This document shows, piece by piece, positions 1 to 11,331 of a stretch of DNA of 64,000 nt. Below the pieces are notes generated by a model that worked only from the letters and a program-made list of their open reading frames with translations, did no database searches and was not told the DNA's origin. Made by a program: the position numbers and the translations under genes. The number at the start of each line of letters is the position of its first letter. The stretch's first letter is position 1. This DNA comes from Dromiciops gliroides (Eukaryota; Chordata; Mammalia; Microbiotheria; Microbiotheriidae): positions 265,250,441 to 265,314,440 of the forward strand of contig NC_057862.1 in NCBI RefSeq assembly GCF_019393635.1, written 5' to 3'.

Positions 1-363
1 GAAGACATTTATACTCTTTTATATATATATATATATTGTTCCCCCTTTAAGCCATTTCTGATGTGAGTACCTGCCCTGCCCCCCCTCAATTTGCTTCTTC
101 TCTATTAATTCTTCCTTTCATCACTCATTGTATGAGATTACTCCTTTTTAATCTCTCCCAACTGTGTTGTTTTTTTATCACCCCATCACCCTTTGGCCTC
201 AGCCCAAGCCTTTCTTTCAACCTACCCAAATAATGATGATAGTCATAAGGGTATTGATAACATTTACATTTATAAGAAGTAAACAAACCTTATTGAGTCC
301 CTTATAATTGGTCTTTTTTTTTACAGTTTTTTTGTTGGGTTTTGTTTTTTGTTTTTTTTTTTT

Positions 364-496
364 GCTGGGCAATGGGGGTTAAGTGACTTGCCCAGGGTCA
401 CACTGCTAGTAAGTCAAGTGTCTGAGGCCGGATTTGAACTCAGGTACTCCTGAATCCAAAGCCGGTGCTTTATCCACTGCGCCACCTAGCCACCCC
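364..496 (-). repeat. WSINE-like tRNA SINE
   Basis: T-rich end at left, body GGGTTAAGTGACTTGCCC to CACCTAGCCACCCC. Flanking duplication CTTATANTTGGTCTTT (301-316, 496-511). Confidence 0.93.
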
Positions 497-1310
497 TTAT
501 ACTTGGTCTTTAATGTTTACCTTATATTTCCCCTAGATGTCAAATTTTCCCTTAAATTCTGCTTTTTGTCACAAATACCTGAAAGTCTTTCAGTTTGTCA
601 AATGTTCATTTTTTTTCCCATTCAGATTTATACTTAACTTGATTAAATTACCCTTCGTTGTAATCCCAGCTCTTTTGCTCTATGAAATATAGTAATCCAA
701 GACCTGTGGTCCTTCAACATAGTAGTTGTCGGGTCTTATGTAATCTTTATTGTAGCTACTGATACTGAAATTTTTTTGTGTGTGTTGTTGCTTGCAATAT
801 TTTGTCCTTAACTTGGGAGCTTTTAAACTTGGCTAGAATATTCCTGTAAATTTTTCTCCTGGGATTGCTTTCAGATGGTGATAATTTCTACTTTTGCTTT
901 GCCTTCTTGTTCTAGAATTTGAGTCCTTTTCCTTGATAATATCTTGTAATATTGTTTCAAGAGTCTTTTTTTCATTGTAACTTTTAAGTAGTTCAGTTAT
1001 TCTTATTTTATATAATTTCTCCTTAGATCAGTTGTTTTTCTGGTGAGATATTTCACATTCTCTTCTATTTTTTCATTCTTTTGATTTTGTTTTTATCATT
1101 TCTTGGTGTCTTAGAATATCATTAGCTTCCCTTTGCCTATTTCTAATTTTCAGGGAATTATTTTCTTTCTTAAGTTTTTGAGTCTCCATTTCCAGTTGGT
1201 TGACTTTCTTTTCATAATTTTCTTAACTTTCTTGGATTTCTCTTATTTTTTTTTCTAATTTTTCCTTGATCTCTCTTATTTGATTTTTTGTTTTTGTTTT
1301 TGTTTTTTTT

Positions 1311-1444
1311 GCAGGGCAATGAGGGTTAAGTGACTTGCCCAGGGTCACACAGCTAGTAAGTGTCAAGTGTCTGAGGTCAGATTTGAACTCAGGTCCTCCT
1401 GAATCCAGGGCCAGTGCTTTACCACTGCGCCATCTAGCTGCCCC
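1311..1444 (-). repeat. WSINE-like tRNA SINE
   Basis: Complete copy with perfect 17-base flanking repeat TCTCTTATTTGATTTTT (1272-1288, 1445-1461). Confidence 0.95.
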
Positions 1445-2330
1445 TCTCTTATTTGATTTTTAAAGTCCTTTTTAAGTTCTTCCAAGAACTTTTTTGGGGC
1501 CTATGACCATTTGACATTTCTCATTGAAAAAGGAGTAGCTTTTTTTGCTTTATTATCTTTCTCTGAATATGAACCCAGATCTTCTCTATCCATTATTGAG
1601 TTCTTTCTCCTTTGCTTGCTCATTTTTATTTTTATTTTGTTTTTAGCAGGTCATTATTATAATCAAGTTCTTTCTAGTTCTGAGGTGTGGGGAATGATGC
1701 CCCAAGCCTTAGATCCTTCTTACTGTTATTTTCTTAGGTTTGTCCCAGGACTGAGCCTTTCCACCTCTGCCATGCTGTGCTGAAAAAGGTTCTTGCTCCT
1801 TGTGGTCCCTCTGGTGGCTGCAAAATTCAACTGTTCTCTCTTCCCTGGAACCAGAACCAGAGACTCTGCTCTCCTGCAAGTGCCCAAAACCAATAGGGTC
1901 CTTGTCCCTCTGCTACTGCACTCACTACGTGTCTGCTAGCTTCTTCTCCCTCCTCAGCCTGGAAGAGATTGGTCAGCACATCTGTGCTTGGTATCCCTTG
2001 ACAGTGGAGGGTCCTTCAATCGGCCATCTGACACCCCTCCCAACCCAACTACTACCAGAGCTTGCTGTTGGTTAATTCTGCAAAATTGGCCTGCAGGTGT
2101 TTGCACTTCACTCAGCACAAACCTCTACCCCTGGAAGTCAAGTCTTTCCTGGGGTCTTCTCACATCGTTTTAGGAGGATAACTAGCTTACCCTGACTTTT
2201 GTTTATTTCTGTTACTCTATGTTCACTTTCTTTGAAGCAACATTCTGTCTTTTTGTGGAGGAAATTTGGAGACCCTAAAGTTTTCTGACCTACTCTGACA
2301 TCTCTAACATTCATTTTTTTTAGAAGTTCT

Positions 2331-2473
2331 TTTTTTTTTTTTTGGTGGGACAATGAGGGCTAAGTGACTTGCCCAGGGTCACACAGTTAGTAAGTGTCAA
2401 GTGTCTGAGGTCACATTTGAACTCAGGTCCTTCTGAATCCAGGGCCAGTGCTTTATCCACCTAGCTGCCCCCC
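2331..2473 (-). repeat. WSINE-like tRNA SINE
   Basis: Flanking repeat AACATTCATTT (2306-2316, 2474-2484). The head is slightly shortened. Confidence 0.92.
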
Positions 2474-4016
2474 AACATTCATTTGTAAAAATTTTGAACT
2501 CCAAATTCTCTCCCTCCCACCCATCTCCTCATTGAGAAGACAAGCAATTTAATATAGGTTATGCTTGTACAGTCATGAAAAACATAATTCCATATTAGTA
2601 ATATTGTGAAGAAACCAAACAAAAAAATTTTTTTAAGTTTGATATGATCTGCATTTAGTTCTTTCTCTGGAGGCAGATAGCATTTTCTTCATGATAAATC
2701 CTTCAAAATTGTCTAGGATCATTGTATTTCTTAAAATAGCTTTTATTCACAGTTGGTCACCTTATAATATTGTTATCACCATGTATGATTTTCTTCTGGT
2801 TCTGCTCATTTCACTTTGCATTTGTCCTTGTAAATATTTCCAGGGGTTTTTTGAGAGCATCCTGCTCTCAATCACAATCATATACCACAACTTGTTCAGT
2901 CATTCCCCAGTTGACGGGCATCCCCTCAATATCTACCTCACAAAAGTTGACCCCACAAAAGAGCTGCTATAAACATTTTTATACCTATAGGTCCTTTTCC
3001 TTTTTGCTTTTTTATCTCTTTGGGATACAGACCTAGTAGTGGTATTGCTGTGTCAAAGGGTATGAAGAGTTTAATAGCCCTTGTTATGCATTGTTCCAAA
3101 TTTCTCTCCAGAGTGGTTGAAACAGTTCACAACCCTGCCAACAATGCATTAGTTTCTCAATTTTCCCACCTTCCCTCCCACATTGGTCATTTTCTTTTTC
3201 TGTCATATTAGACAATCTGATAGGTGTGTGATGGTACTTCAGATCATTACTATATGACTATAGATAGTTTTGATTACTTCATCTGAAAACTTCCTGTCCA
3301 TATATTTTGACTACTTATTAATTGGGGAATTACTTCTATTCTTATAAATCTGACTTAGTTCTCTATTTGCGAAATGAAGTCTTTATCAGAAAAACTTGTG
3401 GTAAACATTTTTTCACAATAATGGTTACTGTGTTTCCCTCCATCCTATTTTATCCTACTCTTTCTCTCCTTTCACCCTGTCCATACTCAAAAGTGTTTTG
3501 CTTCTGACTGCTGCCTCCCCCAATCCACTTGCCCTCCCCCTTTCTCTTATCCCTTTCTCCTCCTATAGGTTAAGAGAGATTTATATGCCCAAGTGAATGT
3601 GTATGCAATTCCCTCTTCCAGCCAATTCTGATAAGAGTAAGATGTGCTCCCCCCCCCCAAGTTCCCCATCTTGCCTTTCACTGTAAAAGCTCTTTCATGC
3701 TTCTTTTTTTTCCCTTTTTTATTTTGCGGGGCAATAAGGGTTAAGTGACTTGTCCAGGGTCACACAGCTAATAAGTGTCAAGTGTCTGAGGCCGAATTTG
3801 AACTCAGGTCCTCCTGAATCCAGGGCCAGTGCTTTATCCACTAGCTGCCCCCCATGCTTCTTTTATGTGAGATAATATACCCCATTCTACTTCTCCCTTC
3901 CTGTTGAACCCTAATTTCTCACCCATTAATTTTATATTTTTAGATATCATTGCCATCTTTGTCCACTTGCCCCAGCTATGTATATTCCTTCTAACTGATC
4001 TAATAATGAAATTCTT
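2474..4016 (-). mobile_element. L1-derived copy: 3' end joined to CT-rich segment, antisense
   Basis: 2474-3430 is an antisense L1 3' UTR and ORF2 C-terminus (landmarks GGCATCCCC, GATACAGACCTAGTAGTGG, CTGTGTCAAAGGGTATG). From about 3430 to 4016 it continues into a CT-rich segment like that found between ORF1 and ORF2 in the L1 at 48.7 kb. Most of ORF2 is therefore missing. A SINE lies at 3724-3852. Confidence 0.65.
3724..3852 (-). repeat. WSINE-like tRNA SINE
   Basis: Flanking repeat CATGCTTCTTTT (3696-3707, 3853-3864). Confidence 0.93.
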
Positions 4017-4116
4017 TTTTATTGTCTACAGTTACTTTATTTAGAATTTTAATTTTCTCAAATTACATGTAAAAAGAAATTTTAACATCAATTTTTGTTT
4101 TTGTTTTTGTTTTTTT

Positions 4117-4253
4117 AGTGAGGCAATTGGGGTTAAGTGACTTGCCCAAGGTCACACAGCTAGTAAGTGTTAAGTGTCTGAGGCCAGATTTGAACTCAGG
4201 TACTCCTGATTCCAGGGCTGGTGCTCTATCCACTGTGCCACCTAGCTGCCCCC
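4117..4253 (-). repeat. WSINE-like tRNA SINE (A-type)
   Basis: GTGAGGCAATTGGGG end and GTGCTCTATCCACTG head variant. Flanking repeat AACATCAATTTTT (4084-4096, 4254-4266). Confidence 0.94.
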
Positions 4254-4564
4254 AACATCAATTTTTTAAAAACTTTGTGTTCCAAATTCTCTTCCTCCCT
4301 CCCTCCCCACTCCCCACTCCCCCTTAAGAACTCAATCAATTCAATATAAATTATACATGTGTAGTCATGCAAAACATTTCCATGTTAGCCAGGTTGTGAA
4401 AGAAAAGAGACAAAAACAAAACTTCAGATAAAAGAACTAACAAAAAAAACTATGCTTCAATCTCAGATACCATCAGTTCTTTCTCTGTAGATGGACTGCA
4501 TTTTTCATAAGTCCTTCAGAGTTATCTTGGATCATTATACTGCTAAAATAATGAGAAAGTTCTT

Positions 4565-5052
4565 AGCAATATCAATTGGACTGAACTGGCCTCTAATCTG
4601 TGGATGGCCAGAGCCAAACAGAGCAGGAAAGAGACAAGAGAGTCAGGAATCAAACAGAAGTTTAATTTCAGAATGAGGGAAATGGCTTGCAAGCAAGAAG
4701 AGAAATTAGATACATGTGTAGCCACACCCTAATGCAGGAACCAGCTTTAGTGTGGGCAAATCTCGGTTTATACCAATGGCTATGCAGTGAACAATAGCCC
4801 TGACAATGAAGGGTAACAGCAACAATGTGACAAGTTTGATCCATAGCTTCATGACTGGAACATGGATACTACAGGTGCTTGTCTGAGCTTAAAGAACACT
4901 TTGTGTTCATCAAAGCAATACAATAAATAATTATGTGAAACAGTTCTGGGTTTTTTCTGTGACTGAGATCATCCTGAAGGTAAGCACAAAGGATTGTTGT
5001 TATGCTAAGTTCGGGGCACAGCTTGCTTGCTGAGCCTTAGCTCTGGAAAACA
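4565..5052 (-). mobile_element. Probable solo LTR inside a half-L1 copy
   Basis: About 490 bases of non-L1 sequence separate L1 3'-end and ORF1-region pieces of the same orientation. The minus strand starts TGTTTTCCAGAG and has a TATAAACC box near 4765, followed by a U5-like stretch with AAATTAAAC. The ends and target duplication are not certain. Confidence 0.4.
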
Positions 5053-5838
5053 GAGTGTCTCCTAATAGTATCTTTTCTTTTTTTTTTCTAATAGTATCTT
5101 GATAGGAGTTATAAATATCATCTTTCCATGTAGGTGTAAACAATTTAACCTTATTGATTCACTTATGATTTCTCTTTCCTGTTTATCTTTTTTATGCTTT
5201 TCTTGAATCTTATATTTGAAAGTCAAAATTTCTATTCAATTCTGGTCTTTTCATCAGTGATGCTCAAAAGTCTTCTATTTAATTAAATATCTGTTTCCCT
5301 CCAGATACTCAGTTCTGCTGTATAGGTGATTCTTGGTTGTAATCCTAGCTCCTTTGCCTTCCAGAATATCATATCCCAAGCCCTCTGATCCTTTAATGTA
5401 GAAGCTGCTAAATCTTGTGTATACTGACTATGGCTCCACAATATTTGAATTGTTTCTTTCTGACTGCTTGCAACATTTTCTCCTTGACCTAGGAACTCTG
5501 AGACTTGGCTATGCTATTCCTCAGAGTTTTCATTTTGGGATCTCTTTTAGGAGGTGATCAGTGGGTTCTTTTCATTTCTTTTTTATCCTTGGGTGCTAGA
5601 ACGTCAGGGCAGTTTTCCTTGACAATTTTTTGAAAGATGATGTAGGCTCTATTTTTGATCATGGCTTTCCCTTAACATTATCTCTCCTGGGTCTATTTTC
5701 CAAGTCAGTTGTTTTTCCAATGACATATTTTACATTGTCTTCTTTTTCATTCTTTTGACTTTGTTAATGATATTCTTGCATCACTCTCATTTCTTTTCCT
5801 ACTTTTTCCTCTACCTCTCTCATTTGATTTTTTTTTTT

Positions 5839-5974
5839 TGAGGCAACTGGGGTTAAGTGACTTGCCCAGGGTCACACAGCTAGTTAAGTGTTAAGTGTCT
5901 GAGGCCGGATTTGAACTCAGGTCCTCCTGAATCCAGGGCCGGTGCTCTATCCACTGCGCCACCTAGCTGCCCCC
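5839..5974 (-). repeat. WSINE-like tRNA SINE (A-type), first of a tandem pair
   Basis: Lies in the T-rich tail of the B-type copy at 6001-6138. The outer duplication CTCTCATTTGATTTT (5817-5831, 6139-6153) spans both. Confidence 0.92.
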
Positions 5975-6000
5975 AATACTTTTTCTTGTTTTTTGTTTGG

Positions 6001-6138
6001 GGGGGCTGGGCAATGAGGGTTAAGTGACTTGCCCAGGGTCACACAGCTAGTAAGTGTCAAATGTCTGAGGCTGGATTTGAACTCAGGTCCTCCTGAATCC
6101 AAGGCCAGTACTTTATCCACTGCACCACCTAGCTGCCC
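6001..6138 (-). repeat. WSINE-like tRNA SINE (B-type), second of a tandem pair
   Basis: Right side carries the outer target duplication; its tail side holds the A-type copy. Confidence 0.92.
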
Positions 6139-6594
6139 CTCTCATTTGATTTTAAAATGCCTTTTGCCACTCTTCTAGGAATTCTTTTGAGGCCTGAGAG
6201 GACACTGTCCCAAGCTTCAGATTTTTTGTGCAGCAATTTACATAGCCAGTTCTGGGAGTCTTCCAAGTTCTCATTCCTTCCAACGTGTAAGGAGAGGTAT
6301 GTTTACTACTCTCCTAGCCTGGGGTACTCTTTTCTGCCATGGAACTGTGACCAGGATTCCTGCTCCCCTGCAACCACAACCTCTGATATACTAATTTTTC
6401 TTCTTGCCATTGAACTGTGATCTAGGACTGCAACCTGGAAGTGAATATGGGCAGTGCAACAGAGTCCTGCACCCAGTGTCAGCAGAGAGACCTCTGACTC
6501 CTTCTGACCTGTTGTTGTTTTGACCCAGTCTCTGACAAATTGATTTCCTAATAGTTTTTGTCCTTATCCTAATAATAGACTTCTTAGTGGGCAT

Positions 6595-6954
6595 ATATAA
6601 AACTTATTAAAACATGATAATGCAACTGTAAAAGAACATAGCAAAATAAAATATAAAGAAGCTTTCAAGTATCAAAAACTGGAAAGAAGCAGATTCCATC
6701 ATTTAAGTCCTTCAAGCTTCCTCCTGGGGAAAGGTAGAGGAAAAAATAAGAGAAGGTAATCCATCAAGATGGGCTTGACAAGCAGAAGAAGAAAACAAGA
6801 GGAAGAAGGACCCACTGGAAGTTGGAACTGCCTGTCTTTTGGTCATTGTGTCAAATTGCCAGTCTCTTTCATATCGATCACTCTAGGCTCTGCTTCTCTG
6901 TTGTAACCACAGAATCTAATAATTTGGGGGTTAGAAGGGATCCCAGAAGCTAAA
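6595..6954. other. No recognised feature
   Basis: AT-rich then A/G-rich sequence between the half-L1 copy and an old repeat. No gene or repeat recognised. Confidence 0.5.
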
Positions 6955-7640
6955 TATAAACAAATTGAGGAAGCAATCATTTAATCAAGCACCTACAAAG
7001 CATTGTAAAAGATATTCTGTGCTGTCAAGGAGCTTATGGTCTATTGCAGACGACAACATGCAAACAACTATGTACAAACAAAATATAGACAAGATATATT
7101 GGAGATGATCAACAGAAGGGAGTTACAATTATGAAAGGGGAACCAGAAAAAGTTTCTTGTAGATGGTGGAATTTTAGCTGGAATTTGAAGGAAGCCAGGG
7201 AACACAGATGAGGAGAGAATGAAAACAGTGAAGAGGTAGGGTGTCATGCATGAGGAACATTCAAGAGGCCAGAGTCAATAGATTAGAAAATATATGGGGC
7301 CAGCAAGGTATAAGATGACTCAAAATGTAGGAAGGGGCCAGGTTTGAATATCAAACAGAGGATTTTGTAGATTTATATTTAATTCTTGATGTCATTGGGA
7401 GCCACTGGAGTTGATTGAAGAGGGGAGAGTGACATGGTCAGACATGAACTTTAGGAAAGTCAATTTGGCATCTGAGTGGAGCATGGCCAGACATGAGAGT
7501 TGAGGAAGGGGGATTAACCACAAGGTTATTGTAATAGTCCAGACATGAGACCACCACCAGGGTGGCGGCAGTGAAGAAAAGGGGACACATAGAGATATTA
7601 TAAAGATATAGTCAACTTTCTTGGATTTAGCAACTGATTG
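6955..7640 (+). repeat. Old interspersed repeat, family not named
   Basis: Holds TATTCTGTGCTGTCAAGGAG and, further on, GGGAGCCACTGGAGTTGATT, GTGACATGGTCAGACATGAA and GTTATTGTAATAGTCCAGAC. Parts of the same family recur at 15750-15920 and 29270-29470. It looks like an ancient dispersed repeat; I cannot give its library name. Confidence 0.5.
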
Positions 7641-7841
7641 GTTATGAAATAAATCCCAACTTCACACAAGTAGTTCAACTTGATTACCAAGGAAGGAAAC
7701 CTATTCTATCTCTATGTTCCTTATTCCACTTTTGAATAGTTCTAATTGTAGGAAGTTTTCCTGACATCAAGACTCGATCTCTTTGTACCTTCCACCCATT
7801 GCTGCTGGTACTGCTCTCTAGGGCCAAAAAGAAGTCAAACC

Positions 7842-8012
7842 AGCAAGTATATATTAAGTATCTATTATGTTTCAGGTACTATGCTAAGAGCTAGGGAAAA
7901 AAAACAGAAAAAACTATCCCTTCTCTCCCAGTCTAATGGGGAAAACAACATACAAACAACTATGTGCAAATAACATATACAAGATGAATTGGAGATAACA
8001 AATTAAATACCT
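7842..8012 (+). repeat. Old repeat, family not named, inside an L3 copy
   Basis: TATATTAAGTATCTATTATG, TACTATGCTAAGAGC, and CAAACAACTATGTGCAAATA match the start of the repeat at 6955. Confidence 0.45.
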
Positions 8013-8048
8013 CCTCCACAAGACAGCCTTTAAATTCTTTTTTTTTTC

Positions 8049-8182
8049 AGGGCAATTGGGTTTAAGTGACTTGCCCAGGGTCACACAGCTAGTAAGTGTT
8101 AGGTGTCTGAGGCCGGATTTGAACTCAGGTCCTCCTGAATCCAGGGCAGATGCTCTATCCACTGTACCACCTAGCTGCCCCT
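8049..8182 (-). repeat. WSINE-like tRNA SINE
   Basis: Flanking repeat CAGCCTTTAAATTCTTT / CAGCCTTTAAATCTTTA (8024-8040, 8183-8199). Inserted in an L3 fragment. Confidence 0.93.
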
Positions 8183-8345
8183 CAGCCTTTAAATCTTTAA
8201 AGGCATCTATCACGTCCTCTGAGTCTTTCCTTTTCTCAGTTAAATGTTTATTGCTCCTTCAGATGATTCCATATGACATATACTAAAGACACTTAATCAT
8301 CCTGGTTACCCTCCTCTGGACACTCTCCAGCTTATCAATGTCCTA

Positions 8346-8847
8346 CTTAAAGTGTGGTTCCCTTTTCCTTTGCTGGATCTAACTGTAGGTGTCCTTAAGG
8401 GTTCCTTAAGTTCTCTTCTCCCCATCATCAGCTACCATGGATTTAATTACCATCTCTGTGTTGATGATTCTCAAGACTACCTATCTTGCCTCAGCTTCTT
8501 TGCTGATCTCCCATTTGGCATCTCCAACTGCTCCAGACAGCTCAAACTTGATATCCTGTAGATATCTTAAACTCAACATATCCAAAATGGAGCTCATTAT
8601 CTTTCCCTCTAACCCTTCCCCCTCCAAACTTCCTTTACTGCAGAGGGCAACACCACCCTCCCTGTACCTCAAACTCACAACCTAGGAATTATCCTCAATT
8701 GTCAATTTCACCTCTTCAAGATCTCTCAAACATTCCCTATTGTCTCCTTTAATATAGGCATCATTCAAGTGCAGGCCCTTATTACCTCATACCAGGACTA
8801 GTGCAAAAGCCTGCTTGTGGGTGTAGCTGCTTTAACACCATTCTGAT
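8346..8847 (+). mobile_element. L2 ORF2 fragment, sense (first half of a split copy)
   Basis: Matches the L2 reverse-transcriptase region by text (ATTACCATCTCTGTGTTGATGA, CTCAACATATCCAAAATGG, GGAATTATCCTCAA). The same copy appears to resume at 13370 after a 4.5-kb insertion nest. Confidence 0.7.
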
Positions 8848-9797
8848 GTGACCCCAAAGTTATAATCCATAACAAAAGTAAACTGAGACAGATCTCTGAG
8901 CATGAACAGCCAATCACTAATCAATTGTGAGAGAAAAGACTATATTTGGACCCTTCTCAGTGCTCTAAAGGCAGAGAATAAATCCAGTTTCAGGCCTAAC
9001 AGCTTTGTGGGCCCCCCCCCCCAACCTCCTAGCAGGGGGCCGCTTGATACACAAGACTTCGAGCTAAGGCTCCTGGGCCTTAGGCCCAAGCAGGGCCTGA
9101 AGAAGGGCCTGGGTTTTGTAGGAGTCAGGCTGGGCTGGGAGCTCACCTTGAGGCGCCTGAGGTGATCTCCACGTGACTCAGAGCTCAAGGCCTGACTTGG
9201 GTTTTGTTTTGAAAAGTTATGTTTACATAAGCACTGTTTAGTGAGGAATGGGGACATTTTTACTCCAGCATAGGGTTGGGGTCTAAAGCCGCAATCTGAT
9301 TGGTCAAACCCCAAGACAGGTTTTCTTTCTTGAAGAGTTATGTATGTTAACACAGTATTGTTCTGAGGGGGAGCCGACACTGTTGCCCAGAATAGGTTAA
9401 GGGCTGTTATCGTAGTTTGTAAAATCTGATTGGTTAACTGGTACCACCTGATGTTACTGTTATTCTGTATAAATAGCAACTGTAATAACTGAAATGTAAA
9501 TGAGGGGTATCAAAAGGCCTTATTGTGATTGATCAGAGGGGTATACCCTTGAGGGGTATAAATAGAGGTGAGGGACCTCACTTCAGTGCACTCTCCAGCA
9601 CATTCAGAAGAGTGCCCATCTTCACAAAGATGAATAAAGCCTTCACTCACCAACTGCTGCCTGCTTGGGATTTTTGAACAGTGACCTGCTAGCAATACTA
9701 GGGCTGCCAACACTTGAGCTGCTGATACTCAAGCTGCCAACACTAGAGCTGCTAACACTAGAGCTGTGCAACACGAAGAGTGGTTAGCTGCATTTCT
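8848..9797 (+). mobile_element. Solo LTR-like element, about 950 bases
   Basis: Starts TGTGACCCC and ends TTTCTAACA. TATAAATAG occurs near 9464 and again near 9556, and AATAAA near 9634. The U3 part has two imperfect copies of a module of about 120 bases (near 9190-9310 and 9313-9435), each ending in a CTGATTGGT inverted CCAAT box. A short tandem of GAGCTGCYAACACTA units fills about 9703-9770. No clear target duplication was found, so the ends are approximate. Confidence 0.6.
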
Positions 9798-9799
9798 AA

Positions 9800-10175
9800 C
9801 AATTGGAACTACATTAGATATGTACTATCACATTAAACATATTAGTCATGTTGTGAAAGAAGAATCAGAACAAAAGGGTAAAACCTCAAAATAGAAAAAA
9901 ACCCAACAAAACAAAAAAGAGTAGAAACAGTATAGTTCAATCTGCATTTAGATTCCACAGTTCTTTTTTTCTGGATATGAAGAACATTTTCTATCATGAG
10001 CCCTTTGGAATTGTCTTGGATTATTGTATTTCTGAGAAGACCTAAGTCTATCACAATTGATCATCACACAATGTTGCTGTTACTGTGTATAATGTTCTCC
10101 TGGTTCTGCTCACTTCACTCAGCATCAGTCCACGTAAGTCTTTTCAGGTTTTTCTTTCAGGCATTCTTGATGAAA
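9800..10175 (-). mobile_element. L1 3'-end fragment, antisense
   Basis: Carries the 3' UTR landmarks AGTCATGTTGTGAAAGAAG, CCCTTTGGAATTGTCTTGG and TGGTTCTGCTCACTTCACTC in antisense order. It abuts a plus-strand L1-derived element at about 10175, forming a head-to-head arrangement. Confidence 0.7.
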
Positions 10176-11331
10176 AGCTAAATAGAAAATTTGACTTTCA
10201 AATACAAGACTCAAGAGAAGCATAAAAAGGTAAACAAGAAAAGGAAATCATAAAGGATTTTTAAAAGGTTAAACCATTTACATTCCTACATGAGAAAATG
10301 ATACTTGTAGCTCCTAAGAACTTTCTTATCAGTTGGATGTAGGTGTGAGTTGAATATGAAGGGATGATATCTAAAAAAAAAAAAATTTAAAGGATGAGAG
10401 AAAAATGCAGTGGGGGAAAGGGAGAAGTGGAATGGGGTAAATTATCTCACATAAAAGAAGCAAGAAAAAGCTTATACAATGGAGGGCAGCTAGATGGCGC
10501 AGTGGATAGAGCACCGGCCCTAGAGTCAGGAGTACCTGAGTTCAAATCCGGCCTCAGACACTTAACACTTACTAGCTGTGTGACCCTAGGCAAGTCACTT
10601 AACCCCATTTGCCTCACTAAAAAACCAAACCAAAACAAAAAAAAAAAACAATGGAGGGGAAGATGGGGGAAGTGAGAGGAAGGGAGTGAACCTTACTCTC
10701 ATCAGAATTGGCTCAGAAAGGGAATAACATACTCAGTTGGGTATAGAAGTCTATCGTACCCTGCAGAAAAGAAGGGAGGACAGATCGGGGGAGGGAGTAG
10801 TCAGAAGTAAAACACTTTTGAGGAGGGATGGGGTGAAAGAGAGAAAATAGAATAAATCAGGGGAGAGAATAGGATGGAGGGAAATGAGCAGAACCAAGAG
10901 AACACTGTACACAGTATCAACAACATTGTGGGAGTGATCAACTGTGATATTCTTAACTCTTCTCAGCAATACACTGATCCAAGACAATACCAAAAGACTT
11001 ACAGTGGCAAATGCTCTTGACATCTAGAAAAAGAACTGGAATCTGAATGCAGATTGAAGCATACTATTTTATCTTTCGTTGTTGCTTTTTAAAAAATTGT
11101 TCTTGTTTATTCTTTCTTGTGTTTTTTTCTTTTTGTTCTGATCCTTCTCTTACAACATGACTAATGTGGAAATATGTTTAACCTATTTATAATGTATAAC
11201 CTATATCAAATTGTTTGCTGGTCTCAGGAGGGGGGAAGGAAGGGAAGGTGAGAAAAAATTGGAACTAAAAAAAATCATTACATGTAATTGGAAAAAATTT
11301 AAAGTTAAATTAAATTAATAAAAGAAAAAAA
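10175..11331 (+). mobile_element. Internally deleted L1/half-L1 derivative, sense
   Basis: Starts with post-ORF1 sequence (GACTTTCAAATACAAGACTC), continues through an AG-rich segment, and passes directly at about 10880 to the L1 3' UTR (GAGCAGAACCAAGAGAACAC). It ends in an A-rich tail at about 11331. A SINE lies at 10485-10647. Confidence 0.65.
10485..10647 (+). repeat. WSINE-like tRNA SINE (A-type)
   Basis: Flanking repeat ACAATGGAGGG (10476-10486, 10648-10658). Confidence 0.94.

Larger units (their letters stand above)
1..2305 (-). mobile_element. L1-derived copy: 5' region and ORF1, antisense
   Basis: On the minus strand this reads from an L1 5' UTR (about 2305 to 1500) into an ORF1 coiled-coil region (about 1480 to 640). 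It then runs to sequence that follows ORF1 in half-L1 elements, without ORF2. The antisense signature (TCCTTGATAATATCTTG, GGTGAGATATTTCACATTC, TTCTTTTGATTTTG) recurs at 5.1-6.6 kb and 48.9-50.3 kb. SINEs interrupt it at 364-496 and 1311-1444. Its end lies beyond base 1. Confidence 0.7.
4020..6594 (-). mobile_element. Half-L1 (ORF1-only) copy, antisense
   Basis: From the 5' end at about 6594 it runs through the 5' UTR and ORF1 (about 6200 to 5340), then post-ORF1 sequence (5330-5060), and after the inserted LTR a 3' UTR (4560-4020). No ORF2 is present, as in HAL1-type elements. SINEs lie at 4117-4253, 5839-5974 and 6001-6138. Confidence 0.6.
7690..8346 (-). mobile_element. L3/CR1-like fragment, antisense
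   Basis: 7690-7840 and 8013-8346 read as the antisense 3' part of an L3/CR1 element (GGTTACCCTCCTCTGGACAC, CTCCAGCTTATCAATGTCC). An old repeat (7842-8012) and a SINE (8049-8182) interrupt it. Confidence 0.6.

Noticed and set aside
8940-9479. 179-codon minus frame
   Set aside because: Falls in the U3 of a solo LTR, antisense, with no viral or host domain.
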